Counted from the stretch's first letter, positions 32,701 to 43,459 are shown. The stretch is DNA of 64,000 nt from Thermothelomyces thermophilus ATCC 42464 (GCF_000226095.1 NC_016475.1:3906001-3970000), one strand, 5' to 3'. The notes: generated from the letters alone by a model not told the origin. Numbers and translations are program-made.

Positions 32701-34952
32701 AAGCCTTCCGGCTAGACGCTGGGCCACACAGGCCGCTGCATGTTGCCGCGTACCTCGGTCTGGTCAGCTGGACGAAGCACCTCCTCGATCGGGGAGAGGA
32801 GCTCAATGAGCAGTCGAAGGGGTACAGCCCCCTTCAAGCCGCCGCCTGCTCCAGGCGCTCTATTGGCACCCTGAGGCTCTTGCTTGATGCAGGCGCCGAT
32901 CCCAATGCCGAGAACGGGACGGACCGCAACGCGTTCCATCTCTGCCTGCTGCTCGGCGATAAAAGCGTGGAGGGAGCACGGATGTTCCTGGACCACGGTG
33001 CTGATCCTCTCCGTACCTGCTCGAGGATGCATTACAGTCCGGTCCAGTATTTTGCCTTCAGGGGTGAGGATCCTGAAGTCCTTGACCTCCTGATGGCCGC
33101 CGGAGCGGACGTCAATGCAGTCTACCCTGAGGACCCCTGGAAGTTCTCGGCTCTGCACATCCTGCTCGCCAGGCGAGAGGTTCCGCCGACGCTCCTAGAA
33201 GCCTTTGTTGTAAAGCATAAGGCTGATACGAACTGGGAGAACGTTTTCTCCGCGAGGCCCATGCAGATTCTCTGCAACAATGGCCAGCTCGAGCTTCTCC
33301 GGATCCTCCTTCAGTCCGAGATTCTCGAAATCGATGACACGGACCTTCAAGGCACAACGGCCGTTCACGAGGCCTCCCTTTACGGCTACAACAAATGTGT
33401 CGAAGCTCTACTCGAGCACGGCGCTGATCCCGACATTGCCGATAAGCTCAAGCGGACCGCGCTGCATACTGCCGCCCGAAAAGGGCACACCGAGACTGTT
33501 CGCGTGCTGCTCGGATTCACGAAGCAGCCCAATCTACTAGACAAGCAGAGCTGGAGCCCTCTTTTCTGTGCCTGTCTCAGCAAGGACGAAGAATCCGCCC
33601 TCTTGATCTTGGATGCGCTCACTGAACGTGAGGTCCCATTGTCCGAAATCAACCTCTCCACTCGCAGCGGCCGAACCGTCCTTCGCCAGGCGGCAAATCA
33701 CGGCTTCATCAAGGTCGTCTCCAAACTCATCCAGCTTGCCACTGACCGCTCCGACACCGCCGGCCTGCTCCTCGACGCGCGCGACACCAAGAAGGGCATG
33801 ACGGCTTTACACCGCGCCGCGTCCAACGGCCACGCGGCCTGCGTCCGGGCGCTCCTGGCCGCCGGCGCCGACCCTACCCTCCTCGACAACCAGTCGCGCC
33901 CGGCCCTGGCGCTCGCCTACGAACAGTGGACCGTCGCGAACAAGAACGAGGCCTACGAAGACATCCTCGCCCAGCTCATCGCCGCGGCTCCCGCGGCCGC
34001 CGTCGCGGACGCGGACCTGGTCGCCGTGTGCGCGGCCAACGGCAGCGTGCGCCTGCTCGAGCAGCTGTGGCGGCTCAACGCGGACCTGAACCGGCCGGAC
34101 CGGTACGGCTGGACGCCGCTGGCGCTGGCGCGGCAGTTCGCGCGCGCCGAGGCCGAGGGCTTCCTCAAGCGGCAGCCGGCCTGGACCAACGTGCTGCCGA
34201 GGCGCTGGGAGACGCGGTTCCCCGGCACGACGGCGGCCGGCACGGCGAGCGTGCTCGAGGGCGGCAGGGAGATTCTGCACACGAGCAAGAAGCGCGTGTG
34301 CGTCTCGACGGACCGGCCGCTGCCGGACGGGCTGGAGTCGTACTACTTTGAGATCACGCTCAAGCAGGTGCCGGACAGGGAGGTCAAGACGAAGTGGCCC
34401 GAGGTGGCGATCGGGTTCTGCACCCTGGGCGGGGCCGCCGTCTCGTTCCCCGGGTGGTGGGAAGGCACGGACAGCCCGACGACGGCCAAGTCGTGGGGGT
34501 ATCACTCGGATACCGGCAGGATGTATTCCTCGACGGTGGACCCGGGCGACGATTTCGAGGACTCGTCCATCAAGAAACAGAGATATCGGGTCGGGGACAC
34601 GGTCGGCGCGGGAGTGGACCTGGCCAAGGGGGAGATCTGGTTCACCCGGAACGGAGTCAGGCTGAAAGAAGTGCTCACGGGCGTCGAAGGGCGCCTGTTC
34701 CCCGTCGTGGGGCTGCATGAAGAGGTCTACTTCGAGACCAACTTTGGTAGGGAAGGTGACGGGGAGTTCAAGTGGAAGCCGGATGCGGCGGCGCAGACGG
34801 GAGAAGAAGAGGAGGAGGAGGAGGAGGAGAAGAAGAAGAACGGGACGGTGGTGGAAGTCGTTCAGGTCACTTCGATCGATGGGGACCAGATGGTCGGGGA
34901 GAAACAGGCTGCTGCTGTGCAGGTGACGAGCGAGGTGGCCGTTGTGGGATGA
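29739..34952 (+). CDS. NLR-like STAND NTPase with ankyrin repeats and C-terminal SPRY domain
   Basis: One uninterrupted frame of 1,737 residues. Order: a Lys/Glu-rich start; a helical N-terminal region (about 20-330) of the kind that precedes NACHT-type domains in fungi; a P-loop GPEGSGKS near residue 367; a Walker B-type VVLVLDGVD near 487; then a winged-helix-like segment (DLLRTALTWTVFSSPEFP). Next comes an extremely acidic linker (about 800-870, almost only D/E/G/S). About 10-11 divergent ankyrin repeats follow from 990 to 1,470 (e.g. GPHRPLHVAAYLGLVSWTKH; KGMTALHRAASNGH). A SPRY domain spans about 1,490-1,680 (YYFEITLK, VAIGFCTLGG, KSWGYHSDTG, GAGVDLAKGEIWFTRNG), and an E/K-rich tail ends the protein. 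Fungal NLR-like proteins act in non-self recognition and regulated cell death; that role is inferred from architecture. The ankyrin units differ strongly, so they are not the recently amplified, hypervariable type. Confidence 0.9.
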   Translation: MDKPKQKEKEKEKEKETRSLYEEALERFRKDASERHSSAKDAELLNEFLRERATPEETKLAAELLQGDAGKKYGGRKVGDVEIPASWIANIMENIEHFVAAGDFVTKNAPESVGMAWYAIKLTLTAIHTNYDLYTFFGSGLSDISEIMVIVRHYDRLYDERSKPYWKPNPSVEQLFQNVIGAYSAVLEFSYAVKRHLTAGALGRIKHGFKDFFGLSKAKFEDRLNAVATFKQKILEGSQGIFQDKTLSQLESVSSVLAGIEGTVRHIWDFQDTQRKLHEEAMAKFDVLLKGLDDIKASTKRKSRWDYALQDFQTYQEALSPMQGSFKILEDTIDATFPGTCQWVFELDTYNRWTEAEGSALLCLAGPEGSGKSFVVATIADRITAAAGPDEALLYVSCSGSTSSAELRNNQVYTADSVCRTLLSQLYDLAVQGEDRVELLENCNAIFWKAKAKSNVMSALMRSGSDSLPEFADGFARIAALIKKKVVLVLDGVDTNCLDNKNQEDLARKIDSVMSAMSEKAGIGIRILIGCASSSKLFHELNPDSDELIGVNFYNRGDIEMILTDALKDVPGLSAAEQETAKEAIMKKAGSRFLYVRETAIPFMREPFQRPLSKRLEALPDGTSDVYGEALSKMSSNYLDLLRTALTWTVFSSPEFPGWLQAKEVMDFFQGTYDDPEARDAADDGDDEEGFPEITPLELDQLRTAANPFLNVWQDSDGEYWLFETDEAAVHEYFVRSGDDIPAEEESHEHLCARCGSTASTSRRLYIDPKQSHLQMALTCLRHLNNTLFQRRAGLISAADEDTDDEDGGDEDGGDEGAGEDEAGDEDAGGEDSAHEDSGESAAPESDDEDASTTDSESEAEREHDEEDNTKRRPTVEETMQMVEDGYTTEDSLDDEDIVEKTFLDRGPDEAETSPEADNDDGPDRIRYELQYWHWHLSQAESLWPAEEREANADWAALMAELDKFAFETPEVFAAWQSEYPEEEDEYKAFRLDAGPHRPLHVAAYLGLVSWTKHLLDRGEELNEQSKGYSPLQAAACSRRSIGTLRLLLDAGADPNAENGTDRNAFHLCLLLGDKSVEGARMFLDHGADPLRTCSRMHYSPVQYFAFRGEDPEVLDLLMAAGADVNAVYPEDPWKFSALHILLARREVPPTLLEAFVVKHKADTNWENVFSARPMQILCNNGQLELLRILLQSEILEIDDTDLQGTTAVHEASLYGYNKCVEALLEHGADPDIADKLKRTALHTAARKGHTETVRVLLGFTKQPNLLDKQSWSPLFCACLSKDEESALLILDALTEREVPLSEINLSTRSGRTVLRQAANHGFIKVVSKLIQLATDRSDTAGLLLDARDTKKGMTALHRAASNGHAACVRALLAAGADPTLLDNQSRPALALAYEQWTVANKNEAYEDILAQLIAAAPAAAVADADLVAVCAANGSVRLLEQLWRLNADLNRPDRYGWTPLALARQFARAEAEGFLKRQPAWTNVLPRRWETRFPGTTAAGTASVLEGGREILHTSKKRVCVSTDRPLPDGLESYYFEITLKQVPDREVKTKWPEVAIGFCTLGGAAVSFPGWWEGTDSPTTAKSWGYHSDTGRMYSSTVDPGDDFEDSSIKKQRYRVGDTVGAGVDLAKGEIWFTRNGVRLKEVLTGVEGRLFPVVGLHEEVYFETNFGREGDGEFKWKPDAAAQTGEEEEEEEEEKKKNGTVVEVVQVTSIDGDQMVGEKQAAAVQVTSEVAVVG

Positions 34953-35911
34953 GAAATGACTGTCATGAGTGATGATTGTTGCTATGTCAGCTCTATTAAT
35001 TAACTGGTTAATGCAGTATTTTCAATGTGTTGAATAAATTATTAGATGTGGGCTGCCTGATTGATTCGACCTACCTTAGACCATGTATGCAGGGGATATG
35101 TAATCCTGGTTATCTTCTTAGGTTCCTAGGTTGAAATGCGCCACTAGTACTGTACAGTACATTAGATAATTACCGTACCTACCTGGTTAGGCAAGTCTGA
35201 TGGTTTCTTCATACAAACATTTTGCTGAGTAAGGGATGCAAATTAGGAACCAACATTTTCTGGAGTCAGCTGTCAACTTGGCTCTCGCGTTTCCCCACCT
35301 CGCCGCTTCTACCGCTTTCGTCTGTTTAACCAGCCCAAGGCACTTGATACGGCATTTTGGGACTGAGAAACTCTTAATGAGAATTGGGGCTGCATATCTG
35401 TCGTCATTGAGAACCTCATTGCGGCCTGCGCGACTCAGAGTCAAGCGGCTGCTCGGCTGAAAATGTGGGTTCTCCGACTCCTCTCTCCGGCTTCTTATCA
35501 ATAATTAATGTCGCCTTTTCATCCCGAGATCCAAGCGGCCTAACAACAAATCAGGAGTGCCGCGGTGAAACGTTTGACAAATCCGCGAGACCATATTAGG
35601 ATGAGTTTGCCAGTCACTGCGCGATTATCACCAGGAACATTGGCCACGGTGGAGAGCGGACGCCGGATCGCTATTAATTAAAGCTTACTAATTGTGTGCT
35701 TACACTTAGGTAATGGTCTCTTTTCTCTGTTTTCCGCGGACTCGCATCCGTGACGTATTTATTTAGGGCGAATTCGATTCCTCACACATCGCGAGCCTAA
35801 GACTTCTATAACTAACTAAGCGAAAATCAAGTTTTTGATCAAGACTTGGACATCAAGAATCTCTCGTCCACTTTATCCACAAGACTATTAATTATCACAT
35901 CACTAATTACA
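34953..35911. other. Intergenic region
   Basis: AT-rich, with several TTAATTA motifs. A minus-strand frame of 104 codons (35187-35501) has no recognisable feature and is not called. The last 150 bp form the promoter/5' UTR of the dehydrogenase gene. Confidence 0.55.
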
Positions 35912-36973
35912 ATGCCTCTCCCGCCAAACATGAAGGCTATCCAAATCATTGGTCCCAAGTCCGAACCGACCGTGTCCCTCAACGGGTCCCACCCCCTCCC
36001 TACTCCCGACTCGTCCGGCTCCGAGTTACTCATCCGTGTCCATTCAGCGGGCCTCACAGCCGATGAACTAACCTGGCCCGAGCTGTGGTCCCCCGTCCAC
36101 AACCCGACGCACGTGCCCGGGTTCGAGGTCTCGGGCGTCGTCGCGGAGCTCCCGCCCGCCTACACCGGGCCACTTGCGGTGCGGGACGAAGTCTACGCGA
36201 TGCTGCACCTGGACCGCGGCAAGGGCCAGGCCGAGTACGTCTACGCGCGCCCCGCCGAGGTGGCCTGCAAGCCGAGAAGCCTGTCCTCCGCGCAGGCCGC
36301 TGCGCTGCCCATCCCCGCGCTGACGGCGTGGGAGGCGCTGTTTAAGCGCGCCTGGCCGTCGGGGCCCTCGTCGTCGTCGTCGTCGTCGTCGTCGCCGCTG
36401 AGGGTGTTGGTGACGGGGGCGTCGGGCGCCGTGGGGAGCATGGTTGTGCAGCTTGCCAAGAACTCAAAGGTCATGGGCAAAGAAGTACAAGTAGTCGCGC
36501 TCGCGTCGGCGGCCAAGCACGGATACCTGCGCGAGCTGGGCGCCGACGAGACGGTGGATTACCACCACGATGACAACGACACGGATGGCTGGGAGCGCAA
36601 GGTGGGTATCAAAAGCGTGGATGCCGTGTTTGATGCGGCGGGCGGGGAGGTCCTCGCCAGAGCGTGGGCCACGGTCAAGGACGACGGCGTCGTGGTGACG
36701 GTCGCGGATCCCCCTCCGGCGTGGGCCACGGACAAGGGCCCCGGGGCGGTGCCCAAGGAGCTGGAGGGTCGCCCGGGGGTGAGGTACATCTACTTTATCG
36801 TCTCGCCGGACGGCGAGACCCTGAGCAAGATTGCGGGCTTAATCGACGAAGGGACGGTCAAGCCGTTGCCAGTCGTCGAATTCCCCGTCGACAAGGCTGT
36901 CGAGGCCTGGGACTTTGCTCGGCAGCGGGGTCGGCAGGGCAAGGTTGTCGTCAATTTTGTACCGGCTGCTTGA
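35912..36973 (+). CDS. Zinc-independent medium-chain dehydrogenase/reductase (quinone-oxidoreductase-like)
   Basis: A single exon. The ATG at 35912 (MPLPPNMKAIQI) gives 353 residues; an in-frame ATG at 35846 would add 22 residues that match nothing. The N-terminal GroES-like half shows ELLIRVHSAGLTADELTW, VPGFEVSGVVAE and RDEVYAML. The cofactor half has the Rossmann signature VLVTGASGAVGSMVVQLAK near residue 165, then DAVFDAAGGE and the family-typical C-terminal HGYLRELGADETVDY-like and GKVVVNFV segments. The Cys ligands of the structural zinc site are absent, so an NAD(P)H quinone/enone reductase type is likely; the substrate is unknown. A poly-Ser run of nine TCG/TCT-type codons interrupts the linker just before the Rossmann fold. 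Confidence 0.88.
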   Translation: MPLPPNMKAIQIIGPKSEPTVSLNGSHPLPTPDSSGSELLIRVHSAGLTADELTWPELWSPVHNPTHVPGFEVSGVVAELPPAYTGPLAVRDEVYAMLHLDRGKGQAEYVYARPAEVACKPRSLSSAQAAALPIPALTAWEALFKRAWPSGPSSSSSSSSSPLRVLVTGASGAVGSMVVQLAKNSKVMGKEVQVVALASAAKHGYLRELGADETVDYHHDDNDTDGWERKVGIKSVDAVFDAAGGEVLARAWATVKDDGVVVTVADPPPAWATDKGPGAVPKELEGRPGVRYIYFIVSPDGETLSKIAGLIDEGTVKPLPVVEFPVDKAVEAWDFARQRGRQGKVVVNFVPAA

Positions 36974-37727
36974 CCCTGGGGGCGAGCTGACCCTGGCACT
37001 AATCAGACGTCATTAAACGCCAGAGATTTGGAATGGTGATGGACTGATATGGAATCGTAGCGCACTGGAGGCGCCAGCAGGGTTAATTAGAAAAATAATT
37101 CTTTTTTCCATCGGTACTCTAATACTAAGTCCCCAGCAACTAATACCACTGTTCTAACAAACTTGACCGCAACCAACTCAACACATTCCCTTGGCCTTAT
37201 TCAAACTGCGAAAAGAACTCCCAGGTCTCGACGGCTGAGAAAGTTTCCGGACGCGGCCGGCGGCCGAGGGCCAATTCAGCGCACTCACAAAAGAAATTGT
37301 GCCATGATGTCAGGCCTTGTGAAGAAGGGACTCGTGCCAATATAGACTCCCGCAAGGATTATCACCAGGACAGCGAGGGCGTGTGTAGGTCGGCTACCAC
37401 AACTCCGGGAGTGGATGGCTGTATAATCTTTGACCATATATCGATAAGAGTCAGATAAAGTTCTCGAACCCGAGCCACTTTACCTTAATCGAATTTACCG
37501 TCCTGGTTAGTGATATCGACCGTCACGATGTAGCCGTCTGTCGTCCTGCTCGGCTACTTCTTCGCCCCCGCCCGCTGTGCATTACTCTACCAAAGGTATA
37601 GGGGTCGAGAATACGAATCGGAGATATTGTTGGCTGGAATTACATAATGGCATCCCCCCGGCCCCGGCGACCGTGAGTTCTCTGTTACAAGGACAATCTC
37701 AGAAGCAGCAAACGATACGTATTAAGA
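36974..37727. other. Intergenic region
   Basis: No gene is supported. An intact member of the peroxidase family would have its signal peptide and N-terminus at the right end of this stretch, but no matching frame is visible. Confidence 0.5.
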
Positions 37728-38235
37728 ATGGGTATGCTGATTCCATACACAGTTCGTGGACCCTGCCCCATGATAAACACGCTCGCCAACCACGAAATCC
37801 TGCCCCGCGACGGCAGGGGAATTACTAAGGACGTCGTCATCAGGGCCATGAAGCAGGGCCTCGACTTCGACCTTGCTTTGGCCGTCATCATGTTCGACCA
37901 GGCCGTCATCGCCAACCCGGAGCCCAACGCCACCTTCTTCACCCTGTATGCCGCCCTTCCCCCTGGACCTTGGATCCGAACCATAACAGGAACAGGACTG
38001 TCTGACTTCCACTGATTAGTTAATACGCGCAGAGACCGAACGGCTACCGACCGAGCTGGGCTGGCGCGTCAGGGACGAGGTGGTCCGGGTGGAAGCCATC
38101 CTGCGCATCTCGGACATGATCGGAGAGGCGACGAGCCTCCTGACACGCGACCCGGGCGGAGGGCCTGCAGCCAACGTCACGAGACGGACTCCCCTACGTA
38201 GGGGGTTCCATGCCAGCGTGAGACTGGAAGAGTGA
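37728..38235 (+). pseudogene. Remnant of a heme-thiolate peroxidase (chloroperoxidase/peroxygenase family)
   Basis: The first piece (37728 to about 37947) encodes RGPCPMINTLANHEILPRDG and then FDLALAVIMFDQAVIANPEP ending NATFFTL. This is the family's proximal Cys motif (PCP, with Cys as heme thiolate ligand) and the segment after it. A GTATGC...CGCGCAG intron-like stretch follows. Sequence resembling the family's C-terminus then reads ERLPTELGWRVRDEVVRVEA and SDMIGEATSLLT to a stop at 38233-38235. The central part, including the family's EHD-type region with the catalytic Glu, is absent. The simplest splice does not keep the frame between the two pieces, and no signal peptide precedes the first. 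I read this as a decayed gene with an internal deletion; family size (normally over 200 residues) supports that. Confidence 0.72.
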
Positions 38236-39572
38236 AGGCGCCGGGGATATTGACCAACGACCTGCGTTCCCTGAACTTGTTTGTGTAAATACTATCCGTC
38301 GTCTGCGCAGGTTGTAATTCATCATCCTGGATTTCTCATGTGTTTCATGTGACAGCAGTTGGAGCCTTGGGATGATGCAACTGGCCAAATCCAGGAACTC
38401 GTACTCTGAAGAGTTCCTTAATTTGGATCATATTGATTCTTCAGGGTATAACCAAAAATAGACGCTGCCTCTGCCCCTGCAATGTGATGAACAATCCCGG
38501 GGGGGTTGATAAATCACGACGGCCTATGCCTCCGTCCGTGAGGGGGGTTTGTGCTTCCAAATACAATACCATGACAAGACTTTATGGAGCTTTGACTTCC
38601 TGAGCTTCCTCCATACATTACCAGGTCGAGGACGAGATGAAGAACAGCGAGCAGAGGGAGAAAAGAGGAGAGGGCAGGTGCCAGTAAGTATTCACGGGTT
38701 GGTCGTGAACTAGGGCGTCCAGGGGTTATCGTGCATCATGTCGAATGCTCGCTGTGCATCTGCGTTGCCCACCTGTGGGCGTTGGTGGTGAAAGCTGCCT
38801 GCGCCGCCTGGAGGATAATTACCCGAAGGGACATCACCAAAACACCTTCAACCCGTGGACGAATCTCGAGATATCAACAGAAACGCTATATAGTACTCTG
38901 TATACTCTTTTCTTATTTCTGATATACACCCTTGTCTCTCCTTATTGCTTCTGAGTAACCTGAAATAAAGATGTGAAAACAACACAAGTCAACTAATACT
39001 GTTGGCGTGCGGTTCCAGGAGTGACCGTCTACCAAGCTGCGCTAATCTAGCCACCTTAAGCCTCAGCGCCTGGATTGCGCATCAAAACGGCTCTGCAATG
39101 ACGCGGATCTGGAAGTTTGCGTGGCTCGGAAGCAGTTGGGGGGGACAAGGGGCGTGGATGGGAAAGCCACGTTGCTGCACGAAAAGTCAAGACCTGATCG
39201 ACAGTTTGTTGCCGGCTTCTGCATCCAAGTACCGAGTAACCCCGACTAGCTAGCTCTATTCACCACGGTTGGTAGCTCGAAAACAGGTGTGGCCACAGGA
39301 ACATGGACATGCCAACCATAACCGGTTAGCAGGGCGTCCATTAATTATAATTGATGAGCTCTAATGCCCTTTGTGCCGCGGCCCAAGTCCTCTCCTATGT
39401 TTGACCGTGACAAATGTCTAATTAGAGAACTGCACACCACCGTATTCATTACGCGCGAAAGCACGATTCTTGGTCCCCTGCAAATCAAAGATCAGGGGAG
39501 CAAGGGGTACAACGCTCCAACAGGCCATAACACTCCATAACCCTGAAATCTCGCCCACCAGCCACCGCCGGG
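38236..39572. other. Intergenic region
   Basis: 1.3 kb without a supportable gene. The short frames (38731-38954 and 39002-39253, both +) show no motif. The right end is the 3' region of the CorA-like gene. Confidence 0.5.
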
Positions 39573-42500
39573 TCATTTCTCACCACTGTCCGTCTCCCAC
39601 GTCACTTTCCCCCGCGGCCGGGAAATGCGCTGCTCGAACCACCGGTGGGCAACCTCCAGGTCGCCCGTGACCAGCAGACCCAGGACCATGACAGCGGCGG
39701 TGACGGGGAGGGCGGTGGCCCAGTAGGCCCACTGGCCAAGTTCCATGTCGCGGATGTCGGACGAGTTCATGCCGAAGATGGAGGCGACGGCCGAGAGGGG
39801 AAGGAAGACGACCGTGACCATGGTGAAGGCGTAGATGGCGCGCTCCTGCCGGTCCTTGGTCTCTCCGATTCGTTCCCGGTTCTGCGTCGGGCGGGTGGTG
39901 GATTAATTAGCCTCCCTGCAGGGGCGGGGCTATTTGGCAAGATTGGGAGACGGATAATTAAGAAAGGCTGGGGCACGTACGACGGTCGAAAGCCTCTCAA
40001 CTGCTTCGGTGGTCCTGCTCAGCTCGTACACCATTGCGCGTAGCTCGCTCAAGCAGTCGCGTAGAAGTATATAACTAAAGCCGCACGGGTTGGGATTACC
40101 ATAGCGGTCGGGACCGAGTATGCCTTCGGCCATGGACTCCATGGTGCCGTCGGCTGGCAGTCTTACCGAGAACCATGATGTGGGCTCGGAGCGCTTCGTG
40201 GCGATGAAATGCACATCGTTGGCCGTGACCACGCTGTCTCTTGTACGCAGAAAACGCTCAAGAAGGTATTCCTGTGTCTACACAACAGAGCGTATAGCCC
40301 CTAGCTCTTGGCGCAAGAGACGGAGCTTGATCTCGATTTTTCGGTCGGGGGCTGTGTCGATCTCCGATTCCTAATTATCGTCACATCAGCGACAGGCCAC
40401 TTGATAAGACCTAATTATTGGAAACCGCAAAAAAACCATGAATCTCACAATCATCCTCAGATATGACCCGTAAACACTGAAAATGTGTGGCATGTTCGGT
40501 GTAGGATTGTCCGTGAGTTTTAGGCACATAAGCGCCACCATATCAGAGGGCAGCATCACCAAGTTGCAAACATCGAGCGGCTCAGATCGAGCCGCGATAA
40601 TCTCACCCATTCCGTCGTTGACTTCGGATCTTGCCCGGTCTGCCAGCTGCAAAGATCGTTCTTGGTTGTGCGGGAAAGTGGCGAGAGCGAGGATGATGTG
40701 TACCCAGGCGTTCGTCAAGGTGGGAGGTGTCTTGATATATTCTCGGTCGGGCTCCTCGATGCTCGCAAAGATCTCTGTGAAGGCAAATATATCCTCCCTC
40801 AAAGCACCCAGGAATGATTCGAGAAGATCTAGGTTGCTCCTCCACGATGGCCTTGGAACCTCGGCGACGTTAGACTTTTTCGAGTCGGAAAGAGTGGCGT
40901 TGGCCTCTGGAGTTTCGGAGCTCTCAGGCTGGTGTCCATGGATTCTCGTCAGCATCGGGCTCTTCTCAGCAGCAGGCTCCGAAAACAAACCATAACCAAT
41001 CGCGCGACGGCACCCCAGAACTTTCCGCTGGTTGTGATACCCAACATATCTTGCGGAAAAAAGAAGTTGAACACGGCGTCGGCCAACAAGAACAGAGCAA
41101 CACGCCTGTTGAAATCTCTCTGCTGTTTCGGAGAGTACGTTTCATATAAGCGTTGCCGCTCACTTTCTAACAGCTTGTGCACTGCAGAACGTTCCATCGC
41201 CTCAGTAGCTCTGTATGCGGATCCATCTCCGAGGCTAGTCTTGTGCAGTATTTGGTGCTCGAGGTTGATAAAGTACTCCCCCAGCGTCTTGTCCCTGAAC
41301 AGTGACGGCCGAGCCGGCGAGGGCGTTAACCCCTTAACGGACTTGGCGAGGCTTTCCAAGTAAGCGAATATTCCACACGACCCCCTCGGGGAGGGCAGAT
41401 GAGAAGCGGACTGAGCGCGACCTTGTTTGACAGGTAAGGGAACTAGATGAGCTGATTGTTTAATCGTCTGCTGGTGAGCATTTGCAGCTGGATTTGCTGC
41501 ATGCTGGTATGCTTGCGCGGTTTCCTCCCCGGCGCCGGAGCCTAGCAACAGTTCTGGCTGGGGCAGCTTTGGAGGTACACTGCCGTTACCTGTTAGCCCA
41601 CGGGGATACAGCTCGCGTAGTAGGTTCATGGCTTGTGTTAGTTGTATTATCTTAATTAATTAATAGTCTTTACCTTAGATGGAGATCCAGTACAAGCTGT
41701 TTCTCCGGATGAATGGCGATTCGGTATAGTTTGTGCCATTTCGCCGGCCGCACCACCGTCGAATAATGATAAAACCTAAGCCGGCGAGGCCGGTAGTAGC
41801 GGAAATGGGAAACGAAGCTCTGGTCAACGAGGTTGAGCACGATCGTCCTCGGGTAGCAACCGGTGATGAGAAAACATACAAACCAAGTTTGACACTCTTG
41901 GACCGGGATGGACCACGTTATCACCCCCATGAATCGAACCAACAGTGTCTTCTCCGGCATCGAAACACGTGGGCTTGGTAAGGGTTTGATGGCTCTGTCG
42001 ATGATACCTTCACATAAGGCGTCTTCGGTAAGAGAACCATACGTGAGAAGCAGAGCTAGGAATCATCAGAATCGTCATCCGCTAGCGGGGGGTTGAAGAG
42101 AGAACTGTACGTACAGTTGTCAAGAATGAGGCACCAAAGCTGGGAGACATGGAAGCAATAGCTATTGGGGACACCTCGTTGCTGACACACAGCTTGCTGC
42201 ATGTCCCTGTTACGACTGGTCCGAGGATCACGAAGCTGGAGTAGTGTCGGGGTAGGAAAGCCGGGTGTGCTCTTTCCGCCGAGGAGCCCAGAATACGGTT
42301 GCAAGGTGAAGTATGGTAAGGAGACCCAGGTAATCGTTCGAGAGTCAATCACCTTGCCGTTCACGGTCAACGGCTCGTAACGAAGTCTCGGCTCAAGACG
42401 TCGGACGTACTTCCCGTCCGATACCTGGACCTTAAGGACGTTGTCTCGCTTGATGCTCGCAATCATGCTCCGGAGTCCGGCGGTTTCGGCACTGGAGAGG

Positions 42501-43459
42501 CCCGGTATCAGAGCAACTTGTGCCTGTGAAAAGCGGTGGAAGAATAAGCGGATACAAGTTAGCATCTGAGTTATTAACGGAGCACCGAAAAGGTCCCTAC
42601 CGAGAAGTCGTCAATGTCCATGGATGACCGTGCAAAGTGACTACCAAAGAAGAATGGCGAGAACAATCAGTGCGAAACTACAAAAGCGACGCCGCAATTG
42701 CTGCTTCCAGCAATTGCACCTAAGTAGGCCGTAGGTATTCTGACAATCAGCAAGGACCCCGAGGCGAGAAGGGTGATGAATAAATAATACTCGGATGGCG
42801 ACCTACATCCATCGGAACATGGACTGTGAGATGACGGCCCGATCGCTCAAGACGGCCGTCAGCTTGGCCGAGTGGTGGCCCCCCTCGTACCCATCACCGG
42901 CGTAAAGAGATTTGATAACATGGTAGGCTGCAGGGCCACGTTGATTGCTTCCCGGCGGAGACACTTGCTGCTGCACCGGACTCGGCGAACCTTCGAAGTG
43001 CTCCTCCTCCGGGCTGACGGTAGAGTCGTCGTCTGATGCGTTTTCGCCGTTGAGGTACCCATATTCATCTTCCCTGCTGGCCAAATCGCCGAAGGAATAA
43101 AAGACGGGGCCGTCGTTGTCCTCGTCCAAGACCTCGAGTGAGCGGAGTTCCACATCGCTATCAATTCTTCGCTCTTCTTCTTTCCGTCTGGAGGCCTCGA
43201 GATCACCGGATAGATGCTTAAGTCGCGAGAAGAAGCGGGATCTGTCGGTTTGTTCTAAATCTGCCCTCCTGGTGGAGCGGAGCCCTAGGATCCTGAGCTT
43301 GTCCTCGATTCTCGGGCCAAAGGGCGACCGATGGATGTTTTCACGCTGAGAGTACTCGGGAGTGCGGAGCTCTGGTCTCTCGTAATCGTCATCATCTTCC
43401 TCTCGTGACCAGAGCTTTGGCGTTAATTTCGTTTCGATGCGAGCCGAGCGCCGTACCAT
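39573..43459 (-). CDS. CorA-like membrane protein gene, multi-exon, probably disrupted by a nonsense codon
   Basis: Proposed exons: 43459-42807, 42640-42601, 42523-42115, 42055-41674, about 41631-40991, 40928-40449, 40370-39981 and 39881-39573. All junctions are GT-AG and in frame except exon 4 to 5, which I could not resolve. Diagnostic parts: MFRWIHFARSSMDIDDFSAQ across exons 1-3; DNSLLLTYGSLTEDAL across exons 3-4; WSIPVQECQTWF; VFNFFFPQDMLGITTSGKFW; VMLPSDMVALMCLKL; and at the C-terminus two membrane segments (TMVTVVFLPLSAVASIF, then YWATALPVTAAVMVLGLLV) separated by the CorA-type GMN motif. CorA proteins are Mg2+/divalent cation channels; many fungal relatives have long N-terminal regions as here, and their transport role is untested. 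In exon 7, codon 31 is TAG with clear coding similarity on both sides. The gene is therefore either a recent pseudogene or affected by a sequence error. Confidence 0.7.
40278..40280 (-). other. In-frame TAG inside the CorA-like coding frame
   Basis: The frame reads RLLRQELGAIRSVV, TAG, then TQEYLLERFLRTRDS. The codons before and after are in the same frame, and no intron of normal size can remove the TAG without losing the conserved-looking helix. A single C-to-T change from CAG (Gln) would explain it. Confidence 0.7.

Noticed and set aside
35187-35501. A minus-strand frame of 104 codons between the NLR-like and dehydrogenase genes
   Set aside because: No motif, no plausible partner exon and composition typical of spacer DNA.
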